From assembly GCF_014207135.1 (NCBI RefSeq), contig NZ_JACHCC010000011.1, positions 1-64,000 of the forward strand: DNA of 64,000 nucleotides, given 5' to 3'. Source of the DNA: Pedobacter cryoconitis (GTDB lineage: Bacteria; Bacteroidota; Bacteroidia; Sphingobacteriales; Sphingobacteriaceae). Position numbers and translations under genes: made by a program. Of this stretch, positions 25,643 to 34,670 are shown in pieces. Below the pieces are notes generated by a model that did no database searches, was not told where the DNA came from, and saw only the letters and a program-made list of their open reading frames with translations. Position 1 is the stretch's first letter; each line of letters starts with the position of its first letter.

Positions 25643-26088
25643 TGGAAATTGCAGATAACGGATTTATTTTCTCGGACGACAAGAGTAAAATTGACGTCAG
25701 TGCCGTTCATCTTTTCCTGAGTACCAAATCATACTGGGCTAAGGAGATACCACTGGAAACCGTAAGAAGATCTGTAGAAAACTCCCTTTGTTTTGGTATT
25801 TACCAGGGAACAAACCAGATCGGTTTTGCCAGATGGATTACTGACCGCGCAACTTTCGCCTATCTGGCAGATGTATATGTGGACGAAGAATTCAGAGGTC
25901 AGGGTTTATCTAAAAAACTCATGACCTTAATGCTTTTCCATCCTGATTTGCAAGGATTAAGAAGATATATGTTAGCGACAAGAGACGCGCATAACCTCTA
26001 CAGTCAATTTGGATTTAAAGCATTGGAAAACCCTGAAAATATCATGGGTATTACCATTAATGATATTTATAAAAACCAGAAAGATTAA
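25642..26088 (+). CDS. GNAT-family N-acetyltransferase
   Basis: A 148-aa acetyltransferase. The acetyl-CoA-binding motif A is ADVYVDEEFRGQGLSKKLMTLML, with Q/RGxGxS/K. FARWITDRATFAYLAD precedes it and NLYSQFGFKALENPE closes the fold, as in many small-molecule acetyltransferases. The substrate is unknown. It overlaps yajQ by one base. Its stop codon sits in the loop of an 11-base perfect hairpin at 26075-26104. Confidence 0.88.
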   Translation: MEIADNGFIFSDDKSKIDVSAVHLFLSTKSYWAKEIPLETVRRSVENSLCFGIYQGTNQIGFARWITDRATFAYLADVYVDEEFRGQGLSKKLMTLMLFHPDLQGLRRYMLATRDAHNLYSQFGFKALENPENIMGITINDIYKNQKD

Positions 26089-26104
26089 TACCCATCTTTC
26101 TGGT
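26075..26104 (+). terminator. Hairpin overlapping the acetyltransferase stop codon
   Basis: ACCAGAAAGAT at 26075-26085 pairs perfectly with 26094-26104 around an 8-base loop that contains the TAA stop. There is no T-run after it, so it is either a weak terminator or a 3'-end stabiliser. Confidence 0.45.
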
Positions 26105-26132
26105 CTCTCATCACAATTAACGTTACATATTT

Positions 26133-26570
26133 ATGGAACAAACAGGGATAAACGAATCACCTGAAACAAAAGCCTACAAAGAAAATTCAGTCTGGTTCGG
26201 CACCATCCTGGGTGGTCCTTTAACAGCAACATACCTGTTAGCTGAGAATTATAAGTTTTCGGGCGAAACTGGCAAAGCAAAACAGATCTGGATTTTTGGA
26301 GTGCTTTTCACTTTAGGATTACTTAGCCTGGTGTGCATTTTGCCTTCTGCTTTATTAGATAAGATTCCTAAGTTTATAGTTCCTCTGTTCATAACCTGTA
26401 TGGCTCAATATATCTTTCAGCGTTATCAGAAAGATAAGATAGCAGATCATATTCAAAAAGGAGGACAGTTATTTGGTTTCTGGAGAGTATTCCTGATCAG
26501 TCTGATCGGACTGATTTTAACATTTGCTCTGACTGCAGTACTCTTTCTATCTTTTGGAGATACAGCCTAA
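26133..26570 (+). CDS. Small multi-pass membrane protein of unknown function
   Basis: A 145-aa protein I do not recognise. The hydrophobic profile suggests about four membrane segments (FGTILGGPLTATYLLA, IWIFGVLFTLGLLSLVCILP, FIVPLFITCMAQYIF, VFLISLIGLILTFALTAVLF). The first 20 residues are polar. Bacteroidota genomes carry similar short integral membrane proteins without known function. It is followed 40 bases later by a lipoprotein gene on the same strand and may share its transcript. Confidence 0.7.
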   Translation: MEQTGINESPETKAYKENSVWFGTILGGPLTATYLLAENYKFSGETGKAKQIWIFGVLFTLGLLSLVCILPSALLDKIPKFIVPLFITCMAQYIFQRYQKDKIADHIQKGGQLFGFWRVFLISLIGLILTFALTAVLFLSFGDTA

Positions 26571-26610
26571 ACAACATCCATATCATTGACCACATCATTT
26601 AAATACTGGA

Positions 26611-27048
26611 ATGAAACAAATCCAATTCATTTGCCTCTTAGCTGCCTGCTTCTTATTATCTGTTTCCTGTATCCCAAAGGATCAGCCTGAAAGAGACAAA
26701 ACCACACGCCCCTGCCACCAGATAATTTATCAGATTCTGACTACCTCGCCCCGTTATAAAAGTCTGACGAAAGGGTTGGCCGAAAGAATCATCGCAAACG
26801 GTGGTACATCTTATGGTCTTTTATATGAAGGAAGCCCGAACCCAAAGTTGGATAGTGCATTGACCTATTCTAAAACCTATGATTATAGTGTTCATGAAAG
26901 CTACCCGGACCGTGAACCTGTAATTGCAAGATTCAGTTTTGACCGTAAAAAAAGACAGTTATTTGAATACGATACAGCCCAGGATTCTTTAATCGCTATT
27001 GCTTTCAATAAAAAATTACTGCTGGATTTAGATAAAGCCTGTAAATAA
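26611..27048 (+). CDS. Putative lipoprotein of unknown function
   Basis: A 145-aa protein with a lipoprotein signal (MKQIQFICLLAACFLLSVSC, Cys20 in SVSC). The mature part (PCHQIIYQILTTSPRYKSLT, DPVIARFSFDRKKRQLFEY-like strand regions) has no family that I recognise. It is expected to be anchored in a membrane of the envelope. It lies 40 bases after the membrane-protein gene at 26133 and is convergent with the gene at 27085. Confidence 0.72.
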   Translation: MKQIQFICLLAACFLLSVSCIPKDQPERDKTTRPCHQIIYQILTTSPRYKSLTKGLAERIIANGGTSYGLLYEGSPNPKLDSALTYSKTYDYSVHESYPDREPVIARFSFDRKKRQLFEYDTAQDSLIAIAFNKKLLLDLDKACK

Positions 27049-27084
27049 CATCGGTACTTCGTTAATCTCCTCAGGCTTCATGGT

Positions 27085-28398
27085 TTAAACAGTCTTTACA
27101 TCCGTTTCACTATATTCTTTAATATCTGTAATATAGCCGTTCAGGATCAGGAAATCGAATAAGGGTTTAGCCTCTGGTGTTACTGGCATATTTACCGTAG
27201 TAATGACTTTGTTTGATTTTTTATCCAGGAAGGGATAAGCAAACAGTTTTACGTTTTTAGTAAACATATCACTCACGTAACTCAGCAGCATACTAGAGTA
27301 ATTATCCCCGAAATTAGAAGAGTTAAATACAAATTTCAGGTTGTTGATATTGGTAGAGATCCCGACACTTTTTGGTTTGCACCTATCCAGATATTTAGCC
27401 AGTTTATTATGTCTCGCAAAATTCGAAACAATAACCAGGTTTCCTGTTTTACATAGCTGCTCTGCACGTAATGCAACAGCCTCCAGGTCAATATTTTCAG
27501 AAATATCGGTATCAGCAGTCAGCACGTTGGATAAAAGCACCTCAATTAAAACACTCAGGTTTTCTTTCTTCACATTTTCGGTCCTTCTGAACTGGTCTAC
27601 GGCCTTGTTGAACATACTGAAGTTTGGCAGTGATTTCTGCGCATATTTAGTCCGCAGGATCATAATATCCTTTTTGTACAAAAGATCTTTTGGAAGACAA
27701 GGATTTCCAAGCGAATCAAAAATAGCCGCATCCGAAAAGTCTTTGACAATCAGGTACAGGTTCAGCAGGATATTATTGATATTCTTAAAAGCTGGTCCGC
27801 TTACAGAGATCAGATCAATCTCCACAGAACCCACAGTCAGGTTATCAGCAAGAGATTCAATCATCCTTTTTGGATCGGAGTGATAATAAAATGCTGCATA
27901 CACCAGGTTCACCCCGATGATCCCTAATACATTCTGCTGCAAAGCTGCATCTGTATCCAGTAAACGTACATGGAAAAATATTTCATTAGGCTCGCCAAAA
28001 GGTTCCGTCTGAAATTTGATACCAATCCAACCATGCGGATCATTGGACTTGTTGTAATTCAGGGTGGTAACCGTATCAGCAAAAGCAAAGAAACATCTGG
28101 TATCATACTTTTCTCCGAAAAGTCTTTCGGTAAGCAGACCAAATTCATGGTTCAGCATTTTAGTCAGTCTCGACTGGCTGACATACCTGCCTGTTTCTTC
28201 GGCGCCATAGATGGCATCACTAAAAGTCATGTCATAAGCAGACATAGTTTTGGCTACTGTTCCTGAAGCTGCACCCGCTGTAAAAAAATTACGTGCGACT
28301 TCCTGCCCTGCCCCGATTTCAGCAAAAGTTCCATAAATATCAGGGTTTAAATTAATATTAAGGGCTTTACGCTTGGTATCAAGAATTTCTCTTTCCAT
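27085..28398 (-). CDS. Conserved Bacteroidota-type cytosolic protein of unknown function
   Basis: The start at 28398 gives 437 aa beginning MEREILDTKRKALNINLNP; an in-frame ATG 15 codons upstream adds a hydrophobic stub that looks spurious. The N-terminal segment ALNINLNPDIYGTFAEIGAGQEVARNFF is striking and, from memory, strongly conserved in Bacteroidota homologues that databases sometimes label nicotinate-nucleotide adenylyltransferase. I see no HxGH or ISSTxxR motif of such enzymes, so I do not adopt the label. No signal peptide or membrane segment is present. It stands alone, divergent from the ABC transporter gene. Confidence 0.8.
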   Translation of the reverse strand: MEREILDTKRKALNINLNPDIYGTFAEIGAGQEVARNFFTAGAASGTVAKTMSAYDMTFSDAIYGAEETGRYVSQSRLTKMLNHEFGLLTERLFGEKYDTRCFFAFADTVTTLNYNKSNDPHGWIGIKFQTEPFGEPNEIFFHVRLLDTDAALQQNVLGIIGVNLVYAAFYYHSDPKRMIESLADNLTVGSVEIDLISVSGPAFKNINNILLNLYLIVKDFSDAAIFDSLGNPCLPKDLLYKKDIMILRTKYAQKSLPNFSMFNKAVDQFRRTENVKKENLSVLIEVLLSNVLTADTDISENIDLEAVALRAEQLCKTGNLVIVSNFARHNKLAKYLDRCKPKSVGISTNINNLKFVFNSSNFGDNYSSMLLSYVSDMFTKNVKLFAYPFLDKKSNKVITTVNMPVTPEAKPLFDFLILNGYITDIKEYSETDVKTV

Positions 28399-28599
28399 AC
28401 TGCAAAAATAGCACAAAAGCCGGAATTTAAGGGATAATTTCATTAGAATATAATTGTTTTTTCAGTAGTTTTTTATTGTTTTTTCTTTGTCTTCAAGCTG
28501 CCTTCGGCGGTTTGAGCGGTTAATGAGCTATCATGATTTTAGATTCATTTCGTTGTATGATTTGAAAAATCATGATGGTTTATCTATATTGTACCTCAG

Positions 28600-30318
28600 A
28601 TGTTAAATGTAATTGATCTAAATATCCAGTTTTTTAACCAGGAGGAACATTCCTGGCATACCGCAGTTAACCAGATCAGTTTTAATGCTGAAAAAGGAAA
28701 GATCTTAGGAATTGTAGGGGAATCAGGCTCGGGAAAATCGGTAACCTCGTTTGCGGTCATGCGCTTACATGACCCTGCCACAACCAGGATCAGCGGAGAT
28801 ATCCTTTTCAACGGAACCAGTCTGCTGGCACTTTCTGATCAGCAGATGAATACCTACAGAGGTAACCGGATCGCCATGATCTTCCAGGAACCAATGACCT
28901 CGCTTAACCCTGTATTTACCTGCGGCGATCAGGTAAGGGAGGCAATTATGTTACATCAGAAAATCCATAAACAAGCCGCAAAGGAAAAAACAATTGAACT
29001 TTTCAAAGAGGTACAACTCCCCCGCCCCGAAACTATTTTTGACACTTTTCCGCATCAGTTATCCGGAGGACAGAAACAAAGGGTAATGATTGCCATGGCA
29101 CTGAGCTGTAATCCAGAGCTGCTTATTGCTGATGAACCGACTACCGCCCTGGATGTAACCGTACAAAAGACCATTCTGCAATTACTGCTAAAAATAAGAG
29201 AGGAAAGGAATATGGGCATGATCTTCATTTCTCATGACCTGGCCGTAATCAGTGAAATTGCTGATGACGTTGCCGTCATGTATAAAGGAGTCATTGTCGA
29301 ACAGGGCCCACTGGCTCAGATTTTCCAGCAGCCCAGACATCCTTATACCAAAGGTTTACTTGCCTGCAGGCCCTCTCCTTTATACCGTTTAAAGAAACTA
29401 CCCGTAGTGGCCGACTTTCTGAAGCCGGAAACGGATGAACCAGTAGCCCACTTACTGGCTGTCAACAGCTATACGCAACAGGAAATCGATGACAGAAGAA
29501 CACTATTATATCAAGCCTCTCCACTACTTGAAATTAAAAATATCTGCACCTGGTTCCCGGTCAGACAGGGACTGTTCGGAAAATCGGCCGAAACCATAAA
29601 AGCAGTTAATGATGTCAGTTTCAACTTATATCCCGGAGAAACACTGGGACTGGTTGGAGAATCAGGCTGTGGTAAAACCACCCTTGGCAGAACGATACTG
29701 CGGCTCATTGAGCCTACTTCAGGTACTATTTCCTTTGAAGGACAGGATATTACCCGTTTGAAAAACAATGACCTCAGAAAACTGAGACGGGATATCCAGC
29801 TCATTTTTCAGGACCCTTATTCTTCTTTAAATCCGCAATTAACAGTAGGTAATGCATTAATGGAGCCTTTACAGGTACACCAGGTATTTGATTCTCAGAC
29901 ACAACGCAAAGCACATGTACAGCATTTGCTCGAACTGGTGGATCTGAAAGCAGAACATTTCAACCGCTACCCGCACGAATTTTCCGGGGGCCAGCGCCAG
30001 AGGATTGTCATTGCCCGGGCCCTTGCCCTTCAGCCCAAACTCATTATCTGCGATGAATCTGTCTCTGCACTGGATGTTTCCGTACAAGCACAGGTATTAA
30101 ATTTACTCAGAAGATTACAGCAGGAAATGGGGCTGACTTACATTTTTATTTCTCATGATCTGGCCGTAGTTAAACACCTTTCCGACAGGATGATTGTGAT
30201 GAATAAAGGCCGGATTGAAGAAGAGAATTTCCCTGAAATTATTTATGAACAACCGCAGAGCGATTATACAAAAAGACTGATTGCAGCCATCCCCGGAAAA
30301 CTCAATCTGGCTGGTTAA
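28600..30318 (+). CDS. Fused oligopeptide-type ABC ATPase (DppD-DppF)
   Basis: A 572-aa protein with two complete ABC ATPase domains. Domain 1 (about residues 1-260) has Walker A GESGSGKS, signature LSGGQKQR and Walker B LLIADEPTTALD. Domain 2 (about 310-560) has GESGCGKT, FSGGQRQR and LIICDESVSALD. Each half is followed by an oligopeptide/dipeptide C-terminal segment (HPYTKGLLACRPSP; QSDYTKRLIAAIPG). It would power peptide or nickel uptake. No permease or binding-protein gene is next to it, so its membrane partners must be encoded elsewhere. The neighbouring MscS gene is convergent. Confidence 0.93.
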   Translation: MLNVIDLNIQFFNQEEHSWHTAVNQISFNAEKGKILGIVGESGSGKSVTSFAVMRLHDPATTRISGDILFNGTSLLALSDQQMNTYRGNRIAMIFQEPMTSLNPVFTCGDQVREAIMLHQKIHKQAAKEKTIELFKEVQLPRPETIFDTFPHQLSGGQKQRVMIAMALSCNPELLIADEPTTALDVTVQKTILQLLLKIREERNMGMIFISHDLAVISEIADDVAVMYKGVIVEQGPLAQIFQQPRHPYTKGLLACRPSPLYRLKKLPVVADFLKPETDEPVAHLLAVNSYTQQEIDDRRTLLYQASPLLEIKNICTWFPVRQGLFGKSAETIKAVNDVSFNLYPGETLGLVGESGCGKTTLGRTILRLIEPTSGTISFEGQDITRLKNNDLRKLRRDIQLIFQDPYSSLNPQLTVGNALMEPLQVHQVFDSQTQRKAHVQHLLELVDLKAEHFNRYPHEFSGGQRQRIVIARALALQPKLIICDESVSALDVSVQAQVLNLLRRLQQEMGLTYIFISHDLAVVKHLSDRMIVMNKGRIEEENFPEIIYEQPQSDYTKRLIAAIPGKLNLAG

Positions 30319-30325
30319 AAATGGT

Positions 30326-31201
30326 TTAAGAGGGCTCTGTGATAGATAACCTGATAATTTCAGTATTCAGGGCCCTTCTGATCAGCCTTTCTTTCAGTTT
30401 ATCATAATTATTCAGTAAAACCTGTACTTTAAAACGGGTAATATCCTTATTGATAGCCAGCGTTTTAATGGTCAGGCCACCGGAAACGATATTATCCCTA
30501 TAGCTTTCCACTACACCTGCTAAACGTTTCTCCAGGAAATCGGGTGTATAACCAAAATGCAGGGCAAGCTCGAATTCAATACTTAGTTTTTTGATATTCT
30601 GTTTAGACTGATTGATAATTACTGAACTGAAAACCACCGAATTCGGGATGATAACCATATCATTATCTTCATTCTGAAGAATCATATTAATCAGCGTAAT
30701 ATCCAGGATCTTACCTTCGTTGTCATTGACTTTAATATGATCTCCAAGGGATAAGCGGTCAGAAAACATAATGATCAGTCCGTTGATCATATTGGTAATA
30801 TAATCTTTAAAAGTCACTGCAATGGCCGCCGCCACAATGGTTATACTCGTCAAAAACTTAATTGGATCTATCCCCATCAGGATCATAAAGGTAATCACAC
30901 CAAATGCAGTGTTCAGGATTGAAACTATCCTGTTGATACCCAGAATAAAATTATCCTTGATATTTGGTTTGAAGCGATGCTTTTTAATATACCAGTAAAT
31001 TACAATCAGCCGGATGAAAGAAACCAGTGTACTGGGCCCCATAAATACAGTTAAGCAATGGGCAATAAGGGCTATAACGGGATAATTGATGAATAGTAAC
31101 GGCTGCTCAGCACCAAAATATACCAGTGTTAAAAAAACAATGGTTTTGATCACGATCATCAGAAATTCCCTTTTTGTACTCCTTTGTTTTTCTTCTATCA
31201 T
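30326..31201 (-). CDS. MscS-family mechanosensitive channel
   Basis: A 291-aa protein. About four transmembrane helices occupy residues 10-130, and the pore-lining region before the soluble domain reads ITIVAAAIAVTFKDYITNMINGLIIMFSDRLSLGDHIKV, the typical Ala/Gly-rich TM3 followed by the FSDRLSLGDHI beta-domain start. The cytoplasmic part then has ITLINMILQNEDNDMVIIPNSVV, an MscS-beta hallmark. It probably releases solutes on membrane tension. It is a single-gene unit between the ABC ATPase (convergent, 7 bases) and RNase R (divergent). Confidence 0.9.
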   Translation of the reverse strand: MIEEKQRSTKREFLMIVIKTIVFLTLVYFGAEQPLLFINYPVIALIAHCLTVFMGPSTLVSFIRLIVIYWYIKKHRFKPNIKDNFILGINRIVSILNTAFGVITFMILMGIDPIKFLTSITIVAAAIAVTFKDYITNMINGLIIMFSDRLSLGDHIKVNDNEGKILDITLINMILQNEDNDMVIIPNSVVFSSVIINQSKQNIKKLSIEFELALHFGYTPDFLEKRLAGVVESYRDNIVSGGLTIKTLAINKDITRFKVQVLLNNYDKLKERLIRRALNTEIIRLSITEPS

Positions 31202-31207
31202 TTTAAA

Positions 31208-31316
31208 ACCGGCAATCCTTCAGCCGGCCTAAAGCTCCGCATAAATGTACAATTATACAAATAGCTAAAGCCCCTGAAGGGCTATAATATTGGATTTTAT
31301 GGCCTTCAAGGCTAAA
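31208..31316. repeat. Cluster of three short hairpins between mscS and rnr
   Basis: Three small inverted repeats lie in the divergent gap: CCGGC...GCCGG (31209-31227), AGCCCCTGAAGGGCT (31268-31282) and GGCCTTCAAGGC (31301-31312). All have a TTCA or TGAA near the centre, and the flanks repeat GCTAAAG. They look like a REP-type intergenic element rather than promoter sequence. No gene is seen here. Confidence 0.5.
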
Positions 31317-31362
31317 GAAATCATTTCAAAGTGTTACCTTCGGAATATTGACACATATACCT

Positions 31363-33495
31363 ATGGCAAAAAAGAAATCTTCTCAAATAAAACTCGTTTT
31401 AACCCAGTTAATTAGTGATGTTTTAGAGAATAGCAACAATGAAGCCCTCAACTACAAACAGGTTTCGGCCAAACTCAACATAAAAGATGACGAAGCAAGG
31501 GAAACCATTTTGGAAATCCTTAAAGAACAGGTGCATAAGGGCGTTTTTACGGAACCTCAAAAAGGAAAATTCAAACTGAAGGATTTAAAAACCTTTATTA
31601 CCGGAAGAGTAGACATGACTGCCGATGGCGCAGCATTTATCATTCCGGATGATGAATTTGAAAAAGATGTCTTCGTCTCAGCCCGTAAACTGCATAATGC
31701 ACTTAACGGCGATAAAGTAAAAGTTTATATCTACGCTAAAAAGCGAGGCAGGAAAAACGAGGGTGAAGTCGTAGAAATCATCCAGCGTTTAAAAACCGAT
31801 TTTATCGGTGTAATTAAGATCTCCGACCGATTCGCTTTCGTCTCTATTGACGATAGAAAAATGCAGCAGGATATTTTTGTTCCTTTAAGTGACCTTGGAG
31901 GTGCTAAAAATGGACAAAAGGTTTTGGTAGGAATCACTGACTGGCCGGATGGGGCTAAAAACCCGATTGGAAAAATCATTAATATCCTGGGTACACAAGG
32001 AGAGAATGATACTGAAATGAACGCGATCCTTGCACAGTATGGTTTTCCACTGTCTTTCCCTAAAGAAGTAGAAGCGGAAGCCAATGCAATTCCGGAACAG
32101 ATTACTGAAGAAGAATTAAAGAACCGCCGCGATTTCAGGGAAACAGTTACTTTCACTATTGACCCTGCCGATGCCAAAGACTTTGATGATGCCATCTCCT
32201 TCAAAAAACTGCCTAATGGCAATTACGAAGTAGGTGTACACATCGCTGATGTTTCGCATTACGTGCAGCCTAAGACTTACCTGGATAAAGAAGCTTACTC
32301 AAGGGCAACTTCTGTTTACCTCGTTGACCGCGTAATCCCGATGCTTCCTGAAAGACTGAGTAACGGTGTATGTTCATTACGTCCTCATGAAGATAAACTA
32401 TGTTTTGCTGCAGTTTTCGAACTGGATGAAAAAGCAAATGTAGTAGAAGAATGGTTTGGCAGGACGGTTATCCATTCTGACAGACGTTTCAGTTATGAAG
32501 AGGCCCAGGAAGTTATCGAGAATAAAGCTGGGGACTATGCGGACGAAATTCTAAAATTGAATGAGCTGGCCTACATCCTGCGTGACAAGAAATTTAAAAA
32601 TGGTGCGATCAGCTTTGAAAGTACTGAAGTAAAATTCAGACTGGACGAAAAAGGTAAACCAGTAGGAGTTTATGTTAAGGAACGTAAAGACGCCCATAAA
32701 CTGATCGAAGATTTCATGCTGCTGGCTAACAAAAAAGTAGCTGAATTTATCGCTAAAAAAGGAAAAGGAAAGTCAAAATATACTTTCATCTATCGTTCCC
32801 ACGATTCTCCGAATCTCGAAAACCTGGGAAACTTCGCACTGTTTGCGGCCCGTTTTGGTTATAAAATCAACATGAAGTCGGATAAGGATATTGCGAAATC
32901 CCTGAATTTCCTGATGGAAGATGTAGAAGGTAAAAAAGAACAGAACGTGCTGACGCAACTGGCTATACGTTCTATGGCTAAAGCAGTTTATACGACTAAA
33001 AAGACAAGCCATTACGGCCTTGCCTTTGACCATTATACCCATTTCACCTCTCCTATCCGTCGTTACCCCGATGTCATGGTACACCGCCTGCTGGCAGCCT
33101 ACCTGAACGGAGAACGTTCCGCAAACGAGGAAGAATATGAAACAGCTGCTTCCCACTCTTCTGCGATGGAAAAACGTGCTGCTGATGCAGAACGTGCATC
33201 GATCAAATACAAACAGGTCGAGTACCTCGAAGAAAATGTAGGTAAACTATTTATGGGTATCATTTCTGGTGTAACCGAATGGGGAATGTACGTGGAACTG
33301 ATCGAGAACAAATGTGAAGGGATGATCAGACTGAAGGATATAGCTGATGATTTTTATGTCCTCGATGAAAAGAATTACTGCATTGTCGGTCAGCGTAAGA
33401 AAAAGAAATATCAACTGGGCGATGAGGTCAAAGTTAAAGTGAAAAGAGTAGACTTATCCAAAAGACAGATCGACTTTTCATTGGTACAGGAATAA
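31363..33495 (+). CDS. rnr: Ribonuclease R (RNase II family exoribonuclease)
   Basis: A 710-aa 3'-5' exoribonuclease that degrades structured RNA. The start at 31363 (MAKKKSSQIK) is preferred over an ATG five codons upstream. Domains in order: N-terminal helix-turn-helix-like region (about 5-75), two cold-shock domains (about 80-235), the RNB catalytic domain with TIDPADAKDFDDAISFKKL (metal-binding Asp residues) and FTSPIRRYPDVMVHRLL, and a C-terminal S1 domain (MGIISGVTEWGMYVELIEN). The length fits the family. It is first of a same-strand run with the CarboxypepD_reg protein and polyprenyl synthase. Confidence 0.95.
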   Translation: MAKKKSSQIKLVLTQLISDVLENSNNEALNYKQVSAKLNIKDDEARETILEILKEQVHKGVFTEPQKGKFKLKDLKTFITGRVDMTADGAAFIIPDDEFEKDVFVSARKLHNALNGDKVKVYIYAKKRGRKNEGEVVEIIQRLKTDFIGVIKISDRFAFVSIDDRKMQQDIFVPLSDLGGAKNGQKVLVGITDWPDGAKNPIGKIINILGTQGENDTEMNAILAQYGFPLSFPKEVEAEANAIPEQITEEELKNRRDFRETVTFTIDPADAKDFDDAISFKKLPNGNYEVGVHIADVSHYVQPKTYLDKEAYSRATSVYLVDRVIPMLPERLSNGVCSLRPHEDKLCFAAVFELDEKANVVEEWFGRTVIHSDRRFSYEEAQEVIENKAGDYADEILKLNELAYILRDKKFKNGAISFESTEVKFRLDEKGKPVGVYVKERKDAHKLIEDFMLLANKKVAEFIAKKGKGKSKYTFIYRSHDSPNLENLGNFALFAARFGYKINMKSDKDIAKSLNFLMEDVEGKKEQNVLTQLAIRSMAKAVYTTKKTSHYGLAFDHYTHFTSPIRRYPDVMVHRLLAAYLNGERSANEEEYETAASHSSAMEKRAADAERASIKYKQVEYLEENVGKLFMGIISGVTEWGMYVELIENKCEGMIRLKDIADDFYVLDEKNYCIVGQRKKKKYQLGDEVKVKVKRVDLSKRQIDFSLVQE

Positions 33496-33503
33496 GCAGG
33501 AGA

Positions 33504-34670
33504 ATGTATAAATCAGGCACTGTTCTCTTTCTTTTATTGTTCATGTCTTCGGCTTACGTTCTGGCCCAGCAAAAAATTGCAGGCACAGTCGTAGAAAAAA
33601 ATACGGGTACCCCTATTGCCTTTGCGACTGTACAGGTCAAAAATCTGAAGAGTACATTAACGAATGAAAACGGAGAATTTGAGCTGGTAGTTCCTGAATT
33701 ACCAGTTCAAATCCTAATCAGTCACCTGAATTATGCCAGTGCCGGTTTACGGGTTACTACTGCCGGAACCGACCTGAAGATTGCGCTTGATCCACAGGCC
33801 ATGACGCTCAAAGAAGTGACCGTTGGTAATCCGGCGATTGCGATCATGCAGGATGCTGCTGATAAAGCATACAAAACTTATAATAAATCCAATTATGGCA
33901 GAGCCCTGTTAAGACAGATTGCCTATGAGTCAGATCGTCCGGTGTACCTGAATGAAATCTGGCTGGATGCAGAATGGAAACCCTATGGATTAATTGCCTG
34001 GCACCCTACACAGGCCCGTCATCTGCAAGGCGTAAAAGGCATCTCCTATACCAATACCAGCTTCTTTTCTTTTATTTTAACGGGTTATCTGGCTAATTCC
34101 ATTCATCAGAAACCGCTGCTAAAAAAAGTTGATTCCCTTTATAATTTTAAACTGGCGGGCACCTTTACACAGGATGGAGAAGAGATAGCGAAAATCATTT
34201 GTACGCCTAAACACAAATTAAAAGGAAAACGCTTTGAAGGTAGCTATTATGTCAATACAGTCACCAATAATGTGCTGAAGATTGAAGGCGTAATTAAAGG
34301 GATGTACTTTAAAAGTTCCGGGCCTGTCAGTGTAAAGAATAAAGAGACTACCTTTATTGCGCAATACCGGGTAAACAAACAAGGCGATAATGTTTTGGAT
34401 TACTCCATGCTGAATACCTCTAATAGTTTAAAAGTACTGGGTTTTGGGGTGCAGCAGACCGACCTGTATTCTACACTTTATATGATTGATGATGAAACTA
34501 TAAACCGTCGTGAACTGGAAGCCGTTGACCTGGAGATCAATGATACCAAACTGGTTAAAGCAATGACATATAACGACGATTTCTGGAAGAAAAACCCAGG
34601 GATCAAAAGGACGGAGAAGGAACAGGCAGCAATAGAAATTTTAGAAAAAAACACACCATTAAAAAAATAA
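33504..34670 (+). CDS. Secreted CarboxypepD_reg-like domain protein
   Basis: A 388-aa envelope protein with signal peptide MYKSGTVLFLLLFMSSAYVLAQ. A CarboxypepD_reg-like beta-sandwich follows (IAGTVVEKNTGTPIAFATVQVKNLKSTLTNENGEFELVVPE, shown by its GTPIAFATV and T(N)ENGEF hallmarks, residues about 24-100). The rest has no recognised domain but is rich in predicted beta strands. Such domains also start TonB-dependent receptors, yet no plug or barrel follows here. It shares one base with the start of the polyprenyl synthase gene and begins 8 bases after rnr, so the three form an operon. Confidence 0.8.
   Translation: MYKSGTVLFLLLFMSSAYVLAQQKIAGTVVEKNTGTPIAFATVQVKNLKSTLTNENGEFELVVPELPVQILISHLNYASAGLRVTTAGTDLKIALDPQAMTLKEVTVGNPAIAIMQDAADKAYKTYNKSNYGRALLRQIAYESDRPVYLNEIWLDAEWKPYGLIAWHPTQARHLQGVKGISYTNTSFFSFILTGYLANSIHQKPLLKKVDSLYNFKLAGTFTQDGEEIAKIICTPKHKLKGKRFEGSYYVNTVTNNVLKIEGVIKGMYFKSSGPVSVKNKETTFIAQYRVNKQGDNVLDYSMLNTSNSLKVLGFGVQQTDLYSTLYMIDDETINRRELEAVDLEINDTKLVKAMTYNDDFWKKNPGIKRTEKEQAAIEILEKNTPLKK

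Noticed and set aside
27085..28398. Nicotinate-nucleotide adenylyltransferase label
   Set aside because: No HxGH, ISSTxxR or other nucleotidyltransferase motif can be seen.
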